DNA of 64,000 bases from Salibacterium qingdaonense (GTDB taxonomy: Bacteria > Bacillota > Bacilli > Bacillales > Marinococcaceae): assembly GCF_900114715.1 (NCBI RefSeq), contig NZ_FOTY01000008.1:1-64000 (forward strand), read 5' to 3'. Of the stretch, positions 8,378 through 16,880 are shown piece after piece. The first letter of the stretch is position 1, and each line of letters begins with the position of its first letter. Position numbers and translations under genes: made by a program. The notes beneath the pieces are model-generated. The model made no database searches. It was given only the letters and a program-made list of their open reading frames with translations, and was not told where the DNA came from.

Positions 8378-9305
8378 GATACTGGCGGATATGAAGACTT
8401 AAATTCTCCGGTGAAGAAAAATCCCAGTTAAAAGTTGATTTAAAATAATATAATGCTTCTCCAATACTTCCCGGCAAATTATTATAGTTTGCTATAATGT
8501 CAAACCAATAATCCGATTCCTTAACTTTACGGATGATGATTTCTAAAGCGGACGCCATGATCTCAATAAATAAATCCGGATCTTTAATGACATTCCCTTC
8601 ATACAATCTCTTGTAATTTTTATGTCCTCTGTTAATACACAGTTTAACGTGTTCTTCATCAAATGGATCTTCCTGTGGATCAGTCCATAAACATTCCACC
8701 CACCAAAGCGGCATGGATGGTTCATAAACTTCCACAACAGGAAATTCCGAACCGCTTCCCTCCAGTATAATTTCCGTGTGATTAATTGTCCCGAGAAGCA
8801 GACCGGATTCATTACCCAGCATTTTCTCATCCTCTTCAGGAATTCCGGACTTCTTAATATAGACTACTGTTTCGAGTACAATTTCACTTTTCAATGTACT
8901 TTTGGGAAAATTTAATTGAACATTGCAATTCAACGGGGCTGGAGAATCCGAGCGTATAACCTGTATTTCTTCCGCTCCTCTGACACCTGCAGCTTTGCAG
9001 GACCATATGACGCCAACACCCAGCTCAGCACTGCGCGGAGCTACACCATTTGATCCGAACAAAAAGCGCGGATTATTAATCTGCACTTCTTTTTCTATTT
9101 TTAAATTGTGCTGATCCACATCCCATTCGCTGCCGGGATCTTCAATAAAGACAATATCCCTCATGCGGTTTTCATCCGGATATTGGGTGTTCAAATAGAC
9201 ATCTCTATTTTTCATGTATGAAAAGTGATACTCACCGTTTTGAACACCAAGCTTTTCAAACAATTTATCATTTATTTCTGGATAAAAACTAATTGAAATA
9301 CTCAC
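8361..9305 (-). CDS. Unknown defence-operon protein (314 aa)
   Basis: Not recognised. 314 residues, acidic, predicted mostly beta in the first 200 residues (for example VQLNFPKSTLKSEIVLETVV and SGLLLGTINHTEIILEG), then helical (LFIEIMASALEIIIRKVKES). No nuclease, ATPase or membrane signature was seen. Its start overlaps the stop of the GHKL ATPase gene by 4 nt and its end overlaps the DUF6339-like gene, so it is a fixed part of the operon. A mainly beta adaptor or sensor that bridges the ATPases and effector is one possibility; that is inference. Confidence 0.75.
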   Translation of the reverse strand: MSISISFYPEINDKLFEKLGVQNGEYHFSYMKNRDVYLNTQYPDENRMRDIVFIEDPGSEWDVDQHNLKIEKEVQINNPRFLFGSNGVAPRSAELGVGVIWSCKAAGVRGAEEIQVIRSDSPAPLNCNVQLNFPKSTLKSEIVLETVVYIKKSGIPEEDEKMLGNESGLLLGTINHTEIILEGSGSEFPVVEVYEPSMPLWWVECLWTDPQEDPFDEEHVKLCINRGHKNYKRLYEGNVIKDPDLFIEIMASALEIIIRKVKESDYWFDIIANYNNLPGSIGEALYYFKSTFNWDFSSPENLSLHIRQYLENNL

Positions 9306-11392
9306 TCTTTACCACCCGCTTCATCCACAGTGGATATAGATCCCTGAATATCCCCCTGGATTGTTTCAAAAGTTACACGGCCCTTAATCGTACAGCTGTT
9401 TTCTGCTGTATTCTTAATCAGTTTAACACCATTCGTGACGTTATAACGGTTTGACTTCATTTCATACAAATCTACATGATCCATCTCTAAATAACCTGTA
9501 TCTTTATGAAAAACAACATTAACCTTAGCATCATACTCATTAACTGAAATATTATCTATCTCCAATTGGTTTAACACTATAGGAAAAGGAGAACCTATTT
9601 CTTTTTCATCTTCCCAGCTGTCAGCTCTTATATTCCCTGATTCCGACATAACCCGCAGTTCCACTGCTGTTTTGTTCACATTTTTACCAATCGTTAATGT
9701 GAACGGAATGTGAATCTGAGCCTGCTCAAATTCGGGATTGTCCTCAAAAGTAATGACGGATTTTGAAGTGTGATCGCTCACCCCGCCGGAAGTATCTTCT
9801 CTCCTTTTCCCTGTAGGTTTTCTACCGAAATTGTCGGGAGGAAGAACTGCTTTCGCAATCGCTTTTCCGATACCGGCTTTTCTGCTTTTTTTGTCTTCTT
9901 TATTTTGTTCCACTAAATTTTGATTAATTTTACTGGAAACATGGTCTTTTGTCTTGGAAACGATTAGAGGATTGCGGTCATTAACTGTCCAATCATTCCA
10001 GGAAGTGTGATCAGCTTTTTCACCGCGTCTTATGTATTCTTCTAAAGACAAGCCTCCGAGCGAATCATTTAGACTATTTTGTGAGTTAGGGACGAACAAA
10101 CCGATAATATACTCATTTGCAGAAGGCGGTTGAATATTTTTCATCCAGCTTCCATCTGCATCATAATTAACGATCATACCGGGTTTTCTCAGATAACTGA
10201 TTAAAGGTGGATTATATTCCTCATCATTAAACCGGGTGTCAGCCTGCTCATAAGGAGACCGCTGATTGTCAGGCGGCTCCATCTGCAGTTCGTCACTGGT
10301 TACTTTAGCAAATACGATCCTGCCGGCTTCACCGGTGTTTTTAAAAATATTACGAAGTGATATTTTCTCGCTGTAAATCTTTTGACTATCCAGTAAAATA
10401 TTATTACCGGGATTATGAGCATAACCTGAATTGTTATACAGATCCTGTACCGCCTGAAATGTGGACAACATATGCTCCGGCCGGATCATGCTGCCGTTAA
10501 CAGATGCAACAATCGGTTTGTTTAATGCATATGCTCTATTATTTATGCGCGGCGCATACCAGCGCTGCACAGCAGCATAAACATAATCTTCCATGGAATA
10601 CAGCCACCATCTCTGCCGCTGGTCATTCTCAGTGTGTGAAGCACGGGCACTTTTCATTAATGTATTTTCATCAATAAAGGGAATAATGATAGAGGTCCCG
10701 GTTTCATCATTTTCAAATGGAGTTATATTTAACCCCTGCAGAACATTCTCAATTTCCTGTTCATCCGTTAAAGGAATGGTTTGTCTGCTGTCTTTAGCGA
10801 CTCCCCACCAGGCAATGCCACGTTTAGGACCATCTCCCTCTGAAGGAAGAAGCGCGTTGTCACTTCTTTCATCTTCGACCAGGCATGCTGCAAGCCGGGA
10901 TTCAAAGCTTCCATCTTCTTTTTGAATCCTGCTGTAATAAACAACCAAACCAATGCCCACCCGGAAATAAATAGTTTTACCGAGCCCCCAGGAACCGCCG
11001 GCACCTTCACGCTGCTGGGGGCGGCTTATTTCATAGACCAAATGAATTAGATTCCCGAGAGAATGATCTTCGGCTTCACTATGATGAAGGGGGCCGGTCA
11101 ACCCTGTTGTATTAGTATCACGAATTTCAAGATTTTTTGCTTCATCAGTATACGCTGCATTAAGTTTTTCTGTAATTCCCTCAAAATGAAGGGTTAAATT
11201 TGCTGGATCAAATGTATTGATATTAAAAGAAATATTCACTGTATCAGCATCATCAAGAACAGCATCAGAACTGTTTTGAATAGACTCACGTACCAGCAGA
11301 TCGACTGTTGGAAGCTCATTATTTTGAATAAGCCTCATCAGCGAACTTCCTGTTTCTGACATTCTTTCGTGTGGTGCTATCTCAATCTTCAT
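9302..11392 (-). CDS. GHKL (MutL/Hsp90-like) ATPase of the defence operon
   Basis: 696 residues from ATG 11392 (GGGGAG upstream); a TTG five codons earlier also stays open. RESIQNSSDA (about 35-44) is the N-box with the Mg-binding Asn, and GSWGLGKTIYF (about 135) is the G-box/ATP lid of the Bergerat fold. The large C-terminal part (about 350-690) is unlike MutL and unassigned. In MZA systems such an ATPase sits beside a Z1 protein, as here: its start lies within the last 11 nt of the Z1 gene. It probably works as an ATP-gated clamp or switch. Confidence 0.85.
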   Translation of the reverse strand: MKIEIAPHERMSETGSSLMRLIQNNELPTVDLLVRESIQNSSDAVLDDADTVNISFNINTFDPANLTLHFEGITEKLNAAYTDEAKNLEIRDTNTTGLTGPLHHSEAEDHSLGNLIHLVYEISRPQQREGAGGSWGLGKTIYFRVGIGLVVYYSRIQKEDGSFESRLAACLVEDERSDNALLPSEGDGPKRGIAWWGVAKDSRQTIPLTDEQEIENVLQGLNITPFENDETGTSIIIPFIDENTLMKSARASHTENDQRQRWWLYSMEDYVYAAVQRWYAPRINNRAYALNKPIVASVNGSMIRPEHMLSTFQAVQDLYNNSGYAHNPGNNILLDSQKIYSEKISLRNIFKNTGEAGRIVFAKVTSDELQMEPPDNQRSPYEQADTRFNDEEYNPPLISYLRKPGMIVNYDADGSWMKNIQPPSANEYIIGLFVPNSQNSLNDSLGGLSLEEYIRRGEKADHTSWNDWTVNDRNPLIVSKTKDHVSSKINQNLVEQNKEDKKSRKAGIGKAIAKAVLPPDNFGRKPTGKRREDTSGGVSDHTSKSVITFEDNPEFEQAQIHIPFTLTIGKNVNKTAVELRVMSESGNIRADSWEDEKEIGSPFPIVLNQLEIDNISVNEYDAKVNVVFHKDTGYLEMDHVDLYEMKSNRYNVTNGVKLIKNTAENSCTIKGRVTFETIQGDIQGSISTVDEAGGKE

Positions 11393-14201
11393 CTTCAATC
11401 TCCCCAATATCCTGTTTGTCTTGTGGAATTTCTATCTGCAGAGCTCCGTATGACTTTCCGGTACTTGTGTTAGTTCCAGGGATACGGAGACATAAGCCTA
11501 TAATATCTTCTTCTGCATCTAGATTTGGACGATTTTTAAATTTTGATGTTGACGCTGATGTTGAATTTTTGTAAATTCTATAGATAATCAGCTGCGGTGT
11601 ATCCTGAAGTCCGGCCGATTTCCGAATTTCGCCCACTTTTGTGACACTCGGACTGCTTTTGGTTAATTCATCAGCTTCACTTTGAGACAATTTGCTGGTA
11701 TCAACATCAGCATATAAATCTGATGGAGCCCTTAACACACCAATATTTATAGTACTACTTCCTTCTGAAGATTCTTTTCTATTACGTGTTACCTTTCCTA
11801 TTTGTCCGGCATTTGGTACCTCCCAGATTTTTTGGGGATCAGAGTCTTTTACAACAGTCCCCGATACGATTACGTTCCAGTTGTTCAGCAGTTTTTTTTC
11901 TGATTTTTCCTCTACCCACTCAATAAATGGGTCTAAATCTTTTGGACTAAATACATGAGTATTTGGATGAAAAGTCATTGCTTTAAGAAGTTGATTTTTT
12001 ATTGTATTGAAATCTACATCACGCCAGACAACCCGGTTGTTTTTAATTTCAGGACTTTCCAATGAAGATAAAAACGCCTCCGCCGCATGAATATTATCAA
12101 CCTGCTCTTTTTTATCGTTGTTAAAAAGTATCGTCTGTGCACTGGAACCTGTGAAGTCCATATCAACATAAGAGGCAGCCTGCTGCCGATTCGCAGCTGT
12201 AACTCTTAACCCTGATGCTCTAGGAGTATTCTTAACTCTCGGGCCATACTCTTTTGGACTTGCGCCGCCCTCAGAAAATTGTTTCAAAGTCTCTCTCAAT
12301 TCATATTCCAGTGTAGACAGGAATTCAAATTTTTGTTTGGTATTACTAGGCATCCAAACTCGTGGATAAATTTCATAATTTGGACGATATCCAAACCAAC
12401 GACCCATCTGCATTAACGTATCTGCTTGTTTCACAGATCGCTTAAAATACGTACTAACAAGGCCTTCCATTGTTAATCCACGGGAAAGTGTAGTTCCTCC
12501 TACCACTATAAACGCAGTAGCATGATTCAACTGTTCATTTTGTATTTTATCTGGATAAGCAAGTCTAACAAACATTCCGTCTTCATTTATGCCGTTGTTG
12601 GAACAATTATCAACGCATAGGTGTATGTGCTCCGAATAGGAAAAGTCACCTTCTTCATCCATTTGAATATGCGTTATATCTTGGATTAAAGTATAGATTT
12701 CCTCTTTAATTTCCTCAAACTGCTGAAAATCATACATTTTATCTCGAAAATCGTCGAAATGCGGAATCATTTCTATTAACTTGTTTTTTGTAAAACGATT
12801 GGTTTCTTTGTTCCATACATCTCTGCATGTATCAATAATCTCTTCAAATGTTTTGTTATTAAGCCACAGTTTTATAGAATGCGAAATATTGGAATGATGC
12901 TCTTGTTTCGGACTTGTATGGATCATCATAGTTAACGGCTTTTTATAGCCTTGAACCTTTAAGGAGGATACAGCACATAGAAACCATCCGATAGATTCCT
13001 CTAAGCTTTTCGGAATATTAAAATCATGACCTTTATGTATATTTTCTATCTGCTCCATATCGGGATCACCGATACGTCGGATAATGTCCAAACCTTGAAA
13101 GTCTTCATGCCCTTCAACCCCGAAAATTTCTTTCGGTCCGAAATAATCATTTGATGTACTTAAAGACTTTATAAAATGTCTAGGGTATAAAGATTCTAAT
13201 GAATATTCATTTAAGAAGTTTGCATATGGAGTTGCTGTGTAACAGACGTAATTCATAGCTTTAGGTTTTTTATATAAATATGTGCCATTTTTATCGTAAC
13301 CCTCTACCAAATTGACAATTAAACGGTTGATTGTGTTTCTGTCACTGGTGGATATATCTGCTGTATTTATGCTCCCTTGATCGGCTTCATCATCTATCAC
13401 AAGTACTTTCATTTGTTCATATTTATTTAAATCTTTCTGCATCCAATCGAGCAATCCCTGCAGCCTGGTCTTATTCTTAAGACATACATATAAGTGTGCA
13501 TCATTACTGTCGATAAAATAATAGTTTTGTACATCAGAACCCGTGGGAGCATTACGCTTGACATTGGATAAAGGCATCCAATTTATATTACCATTCTTCC
13601 TTAGATCTTGAATTAATCTTTCCTGCGTTTGTTTCCGTAAATTTTCGACCATACCAGATAGTACAATGAACATATTCCATCCATGATCAGCAGCCATCGC
13701 CATCAAACCTGCCATGTTTGCCGTTTTACCGGACTGAACGTTTCCTACAACCATACCTTTCACCGGATCCATATTTGTTGTATCACTGCTTAACTGCGAT
13801 AAAATGGATTGACTTGCTGATTCAATTTGTGCAATTGCAGACTCTTTGAAATTCTTATCTATTAGATTGTTTTTATAGAGCTGCCAGGACGATTTTCGGT
13901 CTTCAGGAACTTTTGAACTATTGATTTCCGCGTTTTCAGTTATCATTGCTTCTTGATTTTTAACTTGGGCAGCCACTGCCTCGTCTTCTACCCTTTTCAC
14001 CCCTTCAACCAGCACATACCATTCATGAGGTGAAATTTGAGGCCACCGGTCTTCATCTTCCTTTCGCTCCAAAAAATCTTTTAACCCCTGTTCGTTTTGT
14101 TTTTTTGCATATGCAATACTGTGCCAGTTTTCATCGTGATCTCTTTCCGTCTTGATCCATTCCCTGACCTTATCATACTTTACGTCTGAAACGTCATTCA
14201 T
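11382..14201 (-). CDS. Z1-domain ATPase/helicase-like defence protein
   Basis: 939 residues. Walker A is GNVQSGKTANMAG (about 155), Walker B is VLVIDDEADQGS (about 270), then YTATPYANFLNEYS, as in superfamily 2 helicases. The Z1 signature is VVGGTTLSRGLTMEGLVSTY followed by QADTLMQMGRWFGYR with the arginine finger. The start is ATG 14201, since AAAGGTGGAG lies six bases before it; a GTG within that site is less likely. It is the first gene of the five-overlap operon. Z1 proteins are found with methyltransferases and nucleases in phage defence and probably move on or remodel DNA. Confidence 0.9.
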   Translation of the reverse strand: MNDVSDVKYDKVREWIKTERDHDENWHSIAYAKKQNEQGLKDFLERKEDEDRWPQISPHEWYVLVEGVKRVEDEAVAAQVKNQEAMITENAEINSSKVPEDRKSSWQLYKNNLIDKNFKESAIAQIESASQSILSQLSSDTTNMDPVKGMVVGNVQSGKTANMAGLMAMAADHGWNMFIVLSGMVENLRKQTQERLIQDLRKNGNINWMPLSNVKRNAPTGSDVQNYYFIDSNDAHLYVCLKNKTRLQGLLDWMQKDLNKYEQMKVLVIDDEADQGSINTADISTSDRNTINRLIVNLVEGYDKNGTYLYKKPKAMNYVCYTATPYANFLNEYSLESLYPRHFIKSLSTSNDYFGPKEIFGVEGHEDFQGLDIIRRIGDPDMEQIENIHKGHDFNIPKSLEESIGWFLCAVSSLKVQGYKKPLTMMIHTSPKQEHHSNISHSIKLWLNNKTFEEIIDTCRDVWNKETNRFTKNKLIEMIPHFDDFRDKMYDFQQFEEIKEEIYTLIQDITHIQMDEEGDFSYSEHIHLCVDNCSNNGINEDGMFVRLAYPDKIQNEQLNHATAFIVVGGTTLSRGLTMEGLVSTYFKRSVKQADTLMQMGRWFGYRPNYEIYPRVWMPSNTKQKFEFLSTLEYELRETLKQFSEGGASPKEYGPRVKNTPRASGLRVTAANRQQAASYVDMDFTGSSAQTILFNNDKKEQVDNIHAAEAFLSSLESPEIKNNRVVWRDVDFNTIKNQLLKAMTFHPNTHVFSPKDLDPFIEWVEEKSEKKLLNNWNVIVSGTVVKDSDPQKIWEVPNAGQIGKVTRNRKESSEGSSTINIGVLRAPSDLYADVDTSKLSQSEADELTKSSPSVTKVGEIRKSAGLQDTPQLIIYRIYKNSTSASTSKFKNRPNLDAEEDIIGLCLRIPGTNTSTGKSYGALQIEIPQDKQDIGEIEDED

Positions 14202-14254
14202 GAAATACTCCACCTTTATGCACCTTTATTACTATAGAACTATTGCTTTGATTT

Positions 14255-14271
14255 TACCATTTAAACTGGTA
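14255..14271. promoter_or_regulatory. Imperfect palindrome upstream of Z1 gene
   Basis: TACCATTTAAACTGGTA is an inverted repeat with 5-bp perfect arms and an AT-rich centre. It lies in the 129-bp AT-rich gap between methyltransferase 2 and the Z1 start, a likely internal promoter region. It may be an operator; no regulator gene lies in the island, although methyltransferase 2 could act as one. Confidence 0.35.
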
Positions 14272-14330
14272 GAAATTAATACATTTTGTCATTTTCTGCT
14301 GTGGTTTTTATATCGTTCATTTCAGGTTGA

Positions 14331-15470
14331 TCATTCTACTTCATTCATTGTAATCAGCTTTTTACTTTTTAAATAATCTAATTGTAGCTTTGGGTCCGGT
14401 TGAACATTTTCGTATTCAATTCCTGCTAGTGAACGTAATAAAGCTTCAAATACATGACATCCTCCATCAGGGGGCACGGCCATTCCTATCTGCCTGCGAA
14501 CTGACTGTTTACCTCCAGAAAAAATGAAATCATCCGGAAATGTTTGAAGTCTTGCTCTTTCTCTGTTGGTTAAGGCCCGATCTTCATCCCAATGATACAT
14601 ATGAGTACCACCACCTCCACTTCCAGTCACAGTATATGCAGGTTTATCAGGACGAAGTTTTCTGTAGATTGAGCTCATTCTAGCTTTACTTACATTCAAC
14701 TGGTATTCTTCAGGAATCTCAGAGTTCCAAGCATTTCCTCCAGCTGGAATATGTTTCAGCATACCTTTTACTCTATCAGAGTGCACAGGTATTTCGTGAT
14801 TCGGTGTATACTCCATTATGGGAGGGTCTGTTAATGCTTTGTACGATGTTATCTGGTTTTTTGGATATGGAGTGGTAGGAGCCGGAACTTTAAATTGAAA
14901 GCCTTGATTATGTAAATCATCACGAATACCCACTATTATAATTCTATGTCTGGCTTGTGGCACTCCATATTCTTCAAATTTATATAGATGTGGAGTTAAT
15001 TGATAACCGCACTCTTCCAATTCAGATAGTATTTTCACAAACGCTCGACCTTCATTAGAACTCCGGAGTCCACTTACATTCTCAGCAACAAAACATTTTG
15101 GCTTATAGTGGTGAAGTACACTAACTCCATAGGTATACAAAGGACCAAATTCACCGTTCAACCCTAGTCTTTCTCCTACTTGACTGTGATCATTACATGG
15201 AAATCCGAAAGCAAAACAGTCAATATCTTCTAAAATACTGCGATCTCCTATTGGTAGATCTTCTACAGGAGAGTTAATAACAGTCGGATCTTTATAATCA
15301 CCACTTATATTACGTTTATATGAATCACAGGAATCTTTATCGTAATCATTGGCCCATACATGTTCAAAAGACCATTCCTCACCATTATCATCAATTACAG
15401 GACCTGCTTTTTTTGCGGCAAGCCCTAATCCACCGGGGCCGCAGAATAATTCACCTTTTTTCAATTTCAT
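14331..15470 (-). CDS. DNA (cytosine-5) methyltransferase 2, FPCN variant
   Basis: 379 residues. GELFCGPGGLGLAA is motif I; motif IV reads FGFPCNDHSQVG, so the catalytic Cys (about 92) is kept but the usual PPCQ is FPCN, as in a distinct subgroup; AENVSG is motif VI, PQARHRIIIVGI VIII, RARLQTFPDDFIF IX and RRQIGMAVPP X. It is not closely similar to methyltransferase 1, so the two probably modify different sites. GAGGAGCG precedes the start. It is divergent from vsr and lies 129 bp upstream of the Z1 operon. Confidence 0.88.
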   Translation of the reverse strand: MKLKKGELFCGPGGLGLAAKKAGPVIDDNGEEWSFEHVWANDYDKDSCDSYKRNISGDYKDPTVINSPVEDLPIGDRSILEDIDCFAFGFPCNDHSQVGERLGLNGEFGPLYTYGVSVLHHYKPKCFVAENVSGLRSSNEGRAFVKILSELEECGYQLTPHLYKFEEYGVPQARHRIIIVGIRDDLHNQGFQFKVPAPTTPYPKNQITSYKALTDPPIMEYTPNHEIPVHSDRVKGMLKHIPAGGNAWNSEIPEEYQLNVSKARMSSIYRKLRPDKPAYTVTGSGGGGTHMYHWDEDRALTNRERARLQTFPDDFIFSGGKQSVRRQIGMAVPPDGGCHVFEALLRSLAGIEYENVQPDPKLQLDYLKSKKLITMNEVE

Positions 15471-15542
15471 TTGTTTACGCTCCTCTTACATCACTTGACA
15501 ATTAAATTCTAATTAATGATATACACTTTTTTAAAATATATA

Positions 15543-15559
15543 TGTTAACATTCTTAACA
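15543..15559. promoter_or_regulatory. Palindrome in the methyltransferase 2 / vsr divergent promoter region
   Basis: TGTTAACATTCTTAACA has perfect 6-bp arms (TGTTAA/TTAACA) around a 5-bp centre, midway in the 157-bp AT-rich divergent region. It could be an operator for both genes. Some C5-methyltransferases repress their own promoters; whether this one does is not shown. Confidence 0.4.
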
Positions 15560-15627
15560 AATTGAATTTTTAGTTCATAACTCACTGATATACAAAACAC
15601 TTAAATCTACTTAGGAGCAGATTAATT

Positions 15628-16044
15628 ATGGCTGACAACTTAACTTCAGAACAGCGGAAGAAAAATATGAAGGCCATTCGTTCCCAATCCGAATTGGAGA
15701 ATGTGGTATCCAGAGAACTTTGGAAACGGGGGTGGCGGTTCCGCAAAAATAATAAAACATTGTTTGGAAAACCGGATATCGCCATAAAAAAGTACAAGGT
15801 TGTGATTTTTATTGATTCGTGTTTTTGGCATTGCTGTCCCGACCACGGAAACTTCCCAAAAAGCAATCAGGAATTCTGGGAACAAAAGCTGCAACGCAAT
15901 GTGCAGAGAGATCAAGAAGTGAATGATTATTACAATTCTATCAGTTGGAATATAAAAAGGGTATGGGAACACGAGGTGAAACAAGATTTAGACCAAGTAA
16001 TTGATGAACTCAGCGGATTTATCGAGTCCTGTAAAAGTCATTGA
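15628..16044 (+). CDS. vsr: Very short patch repair (Vsr) endonuclease
   Basis: 138 residues, the usual Vsr length. MKAIRSQSELENVVSRELWK leads to FGKPDIAIKKYKVVIFIDSC with the catalytic Asp, then FWHCCPDHG with the conserved His and Cys zinc ligands. Vsr nicks T:G mismatches left by deamination of 5-methylcytosine, protecting against C-to-T mutation at methylated sites. TTAGGAG precedes the start. Its location beside two C5-methyltransferases fits that job; it is the island's only plus-strand gene. Confidence 0.93.
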   Translation: MADNLTSEQRKKNMKAIRSQSELENVVSRELWKRGWRFRKNNKTLFGKPDIAIKKYKVVIFIDSCFWHCCPDHGNFPKSNQEFWEQKLQRNVQRDQEVNDYYNSISWNIKRVWEHEVKQDLDQVIDELSGFIESCKSH

Positions 16045-16160
16045 TTATACGGAATCTTATTACGCCGTTTTGTGCACCATCTACAGTCGCGCATCCCATC
16101 CCTCGGTTTTTTAGTACGACATCCCTCGCTGATTCAATAACTTCTCCAGCATTTCTTATT

Positions 16161-16508
16161 TTAATTACACTTATATGTTTTATGTATACTAAGTACCAAT
16201 CTGTAACTTGCCGCTCCTCCCAGGTAGGCAGCGAGATCAATCGGATCGCTGATACTTCCGGGGACGTAAAACGGAGCCGCGTATTCCCAGAACAGGCCGG
16301 CACCAGCTGTGACGGCGATCTGGAACGCTCCGTTGTAGATAAGCTGGTCCGGGCGGTAACGGCTGATACGAGCGAGAATCTGCAGAACCGCAATCATGAA
16401 CCAGCCGGCGAGCACGTCGTTGGCATAGAACTGGTACCACGACGGAAGATGGGTGTCCCCCATCCATTCATGACAAATATAAAGTACAGCTATCAGCAGC
16501 AGCGACAC
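16161..16508 (-). CDS. Small membrane protein, possibly incomplete
   Basis: 115 residues from a GTG at 16508, a choice made because it begins just before the first membrane segment (VSLLLIAVLYICHEW); no good ribosome binding site is visible. Three or four membrane helices, with FWEYAAPFYVPGSISDPIDL then AAYLGGAASY, a pattern that looks conserved and real. It starts 5 nt after the zinc-ribbon gene stop, so coupling is likely. The N-terminus or C-terminus may be damaged: the final HKTYKCN runs into unrelated sequence. No family name is offered. Confidence 0.5.
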   Translation of the reverse strand: MSLLLIAVLYICHEWMGDTHLPSWYQFYANDVLAGWFMIAVLQILARISRYRPDQLIYNGAFQIAVTAGAGLFWEYAAPFYVPGSISDPIDLAAYLGGAASYRLVLSIHKTYKCN

Positions 16509-16513
16509 GCCGT

Positions 16514-16711
16514 TTATAGAAAAGATGCTATGATAATGGCAACCACAACGGCTCCTACAATACCCCAAAACCCCAGGCCCTGTCCTTCCCGTTCCGGTGG
16601 CGGTGGCGGCGCCTGGTTTCTCAACGGATGGCCGCAGTTCGGGCAGGTCCTTGCCTGCAGTGATACGTCGTGATCACATGCCGGGCATTTTGTTAATTGG
16701 TTCTGACTCAT
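16514..16711 (-). CDS. Zinc-ribbon single-span membrane protein
   Basis: 65 residues. CPACDHDVSLQARTCPNCGH is a CxxC-x10-CxxC zinc ribbon, followed by a Pro-rich linker and one C-terminal membrane helix (GFWGIVGAVVVAIIIASFL). ATG 16711 is preferred to the GTG at 16720, whose bases form part of the GGGTGAA binding site. Tail-anchored zinc ribbons of this size are common in Bacillaceae and their function is unknown. Confidence 0.75.
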   Translation of the reverse strand: MSQNQLTKCPACDHDVSLQARTCPNCGHPLRNQAPPPPPEREGQGLGFWGIVGAVVVAIIIASFL

Positions 16712-16793
16712 TTGGTTCACCCACTATGTAAAAATCGATATCATACACATCTTACCAGATCACTTGATTGATGACGATTCTTTTAAAAAAGAT

Positions 16794-16819
16794 GTTTTAA
16801 CAATGATAAAAGAGGGTAT
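16794..16819 (+). promoter_or_regulatory. SigB-type promoter of the RsbR-like gene
   Basis: GTTTTA at 16794-16799 and GGGTAT at 16814-16819, 14 bp apart, closely match the Bacillus SigB consensus (GTTTAA, 13-15 bp, GGGWAW). It lies 62 bp upstream of the STAS protein, a stressosome component, which suggests control by general stress. Confidence 0.75.
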
Positions 16820-16880
16820 AGTGTTTATATCGCATTTTGCTTAATACAGAATCTATTATCCTTATGTTGGAGTGACCGAG

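Noticed and set aside
16019-16393. Minus-strand frame ending in ARDVVLKNRGMGCATVDGAQ
   Set aside because: The last 50 residues look protein-like, but the rest is an out-of-frame reading of the membrane protein at 16161 and no start was found. It may be a gene fragment; evidence is too thin to list.
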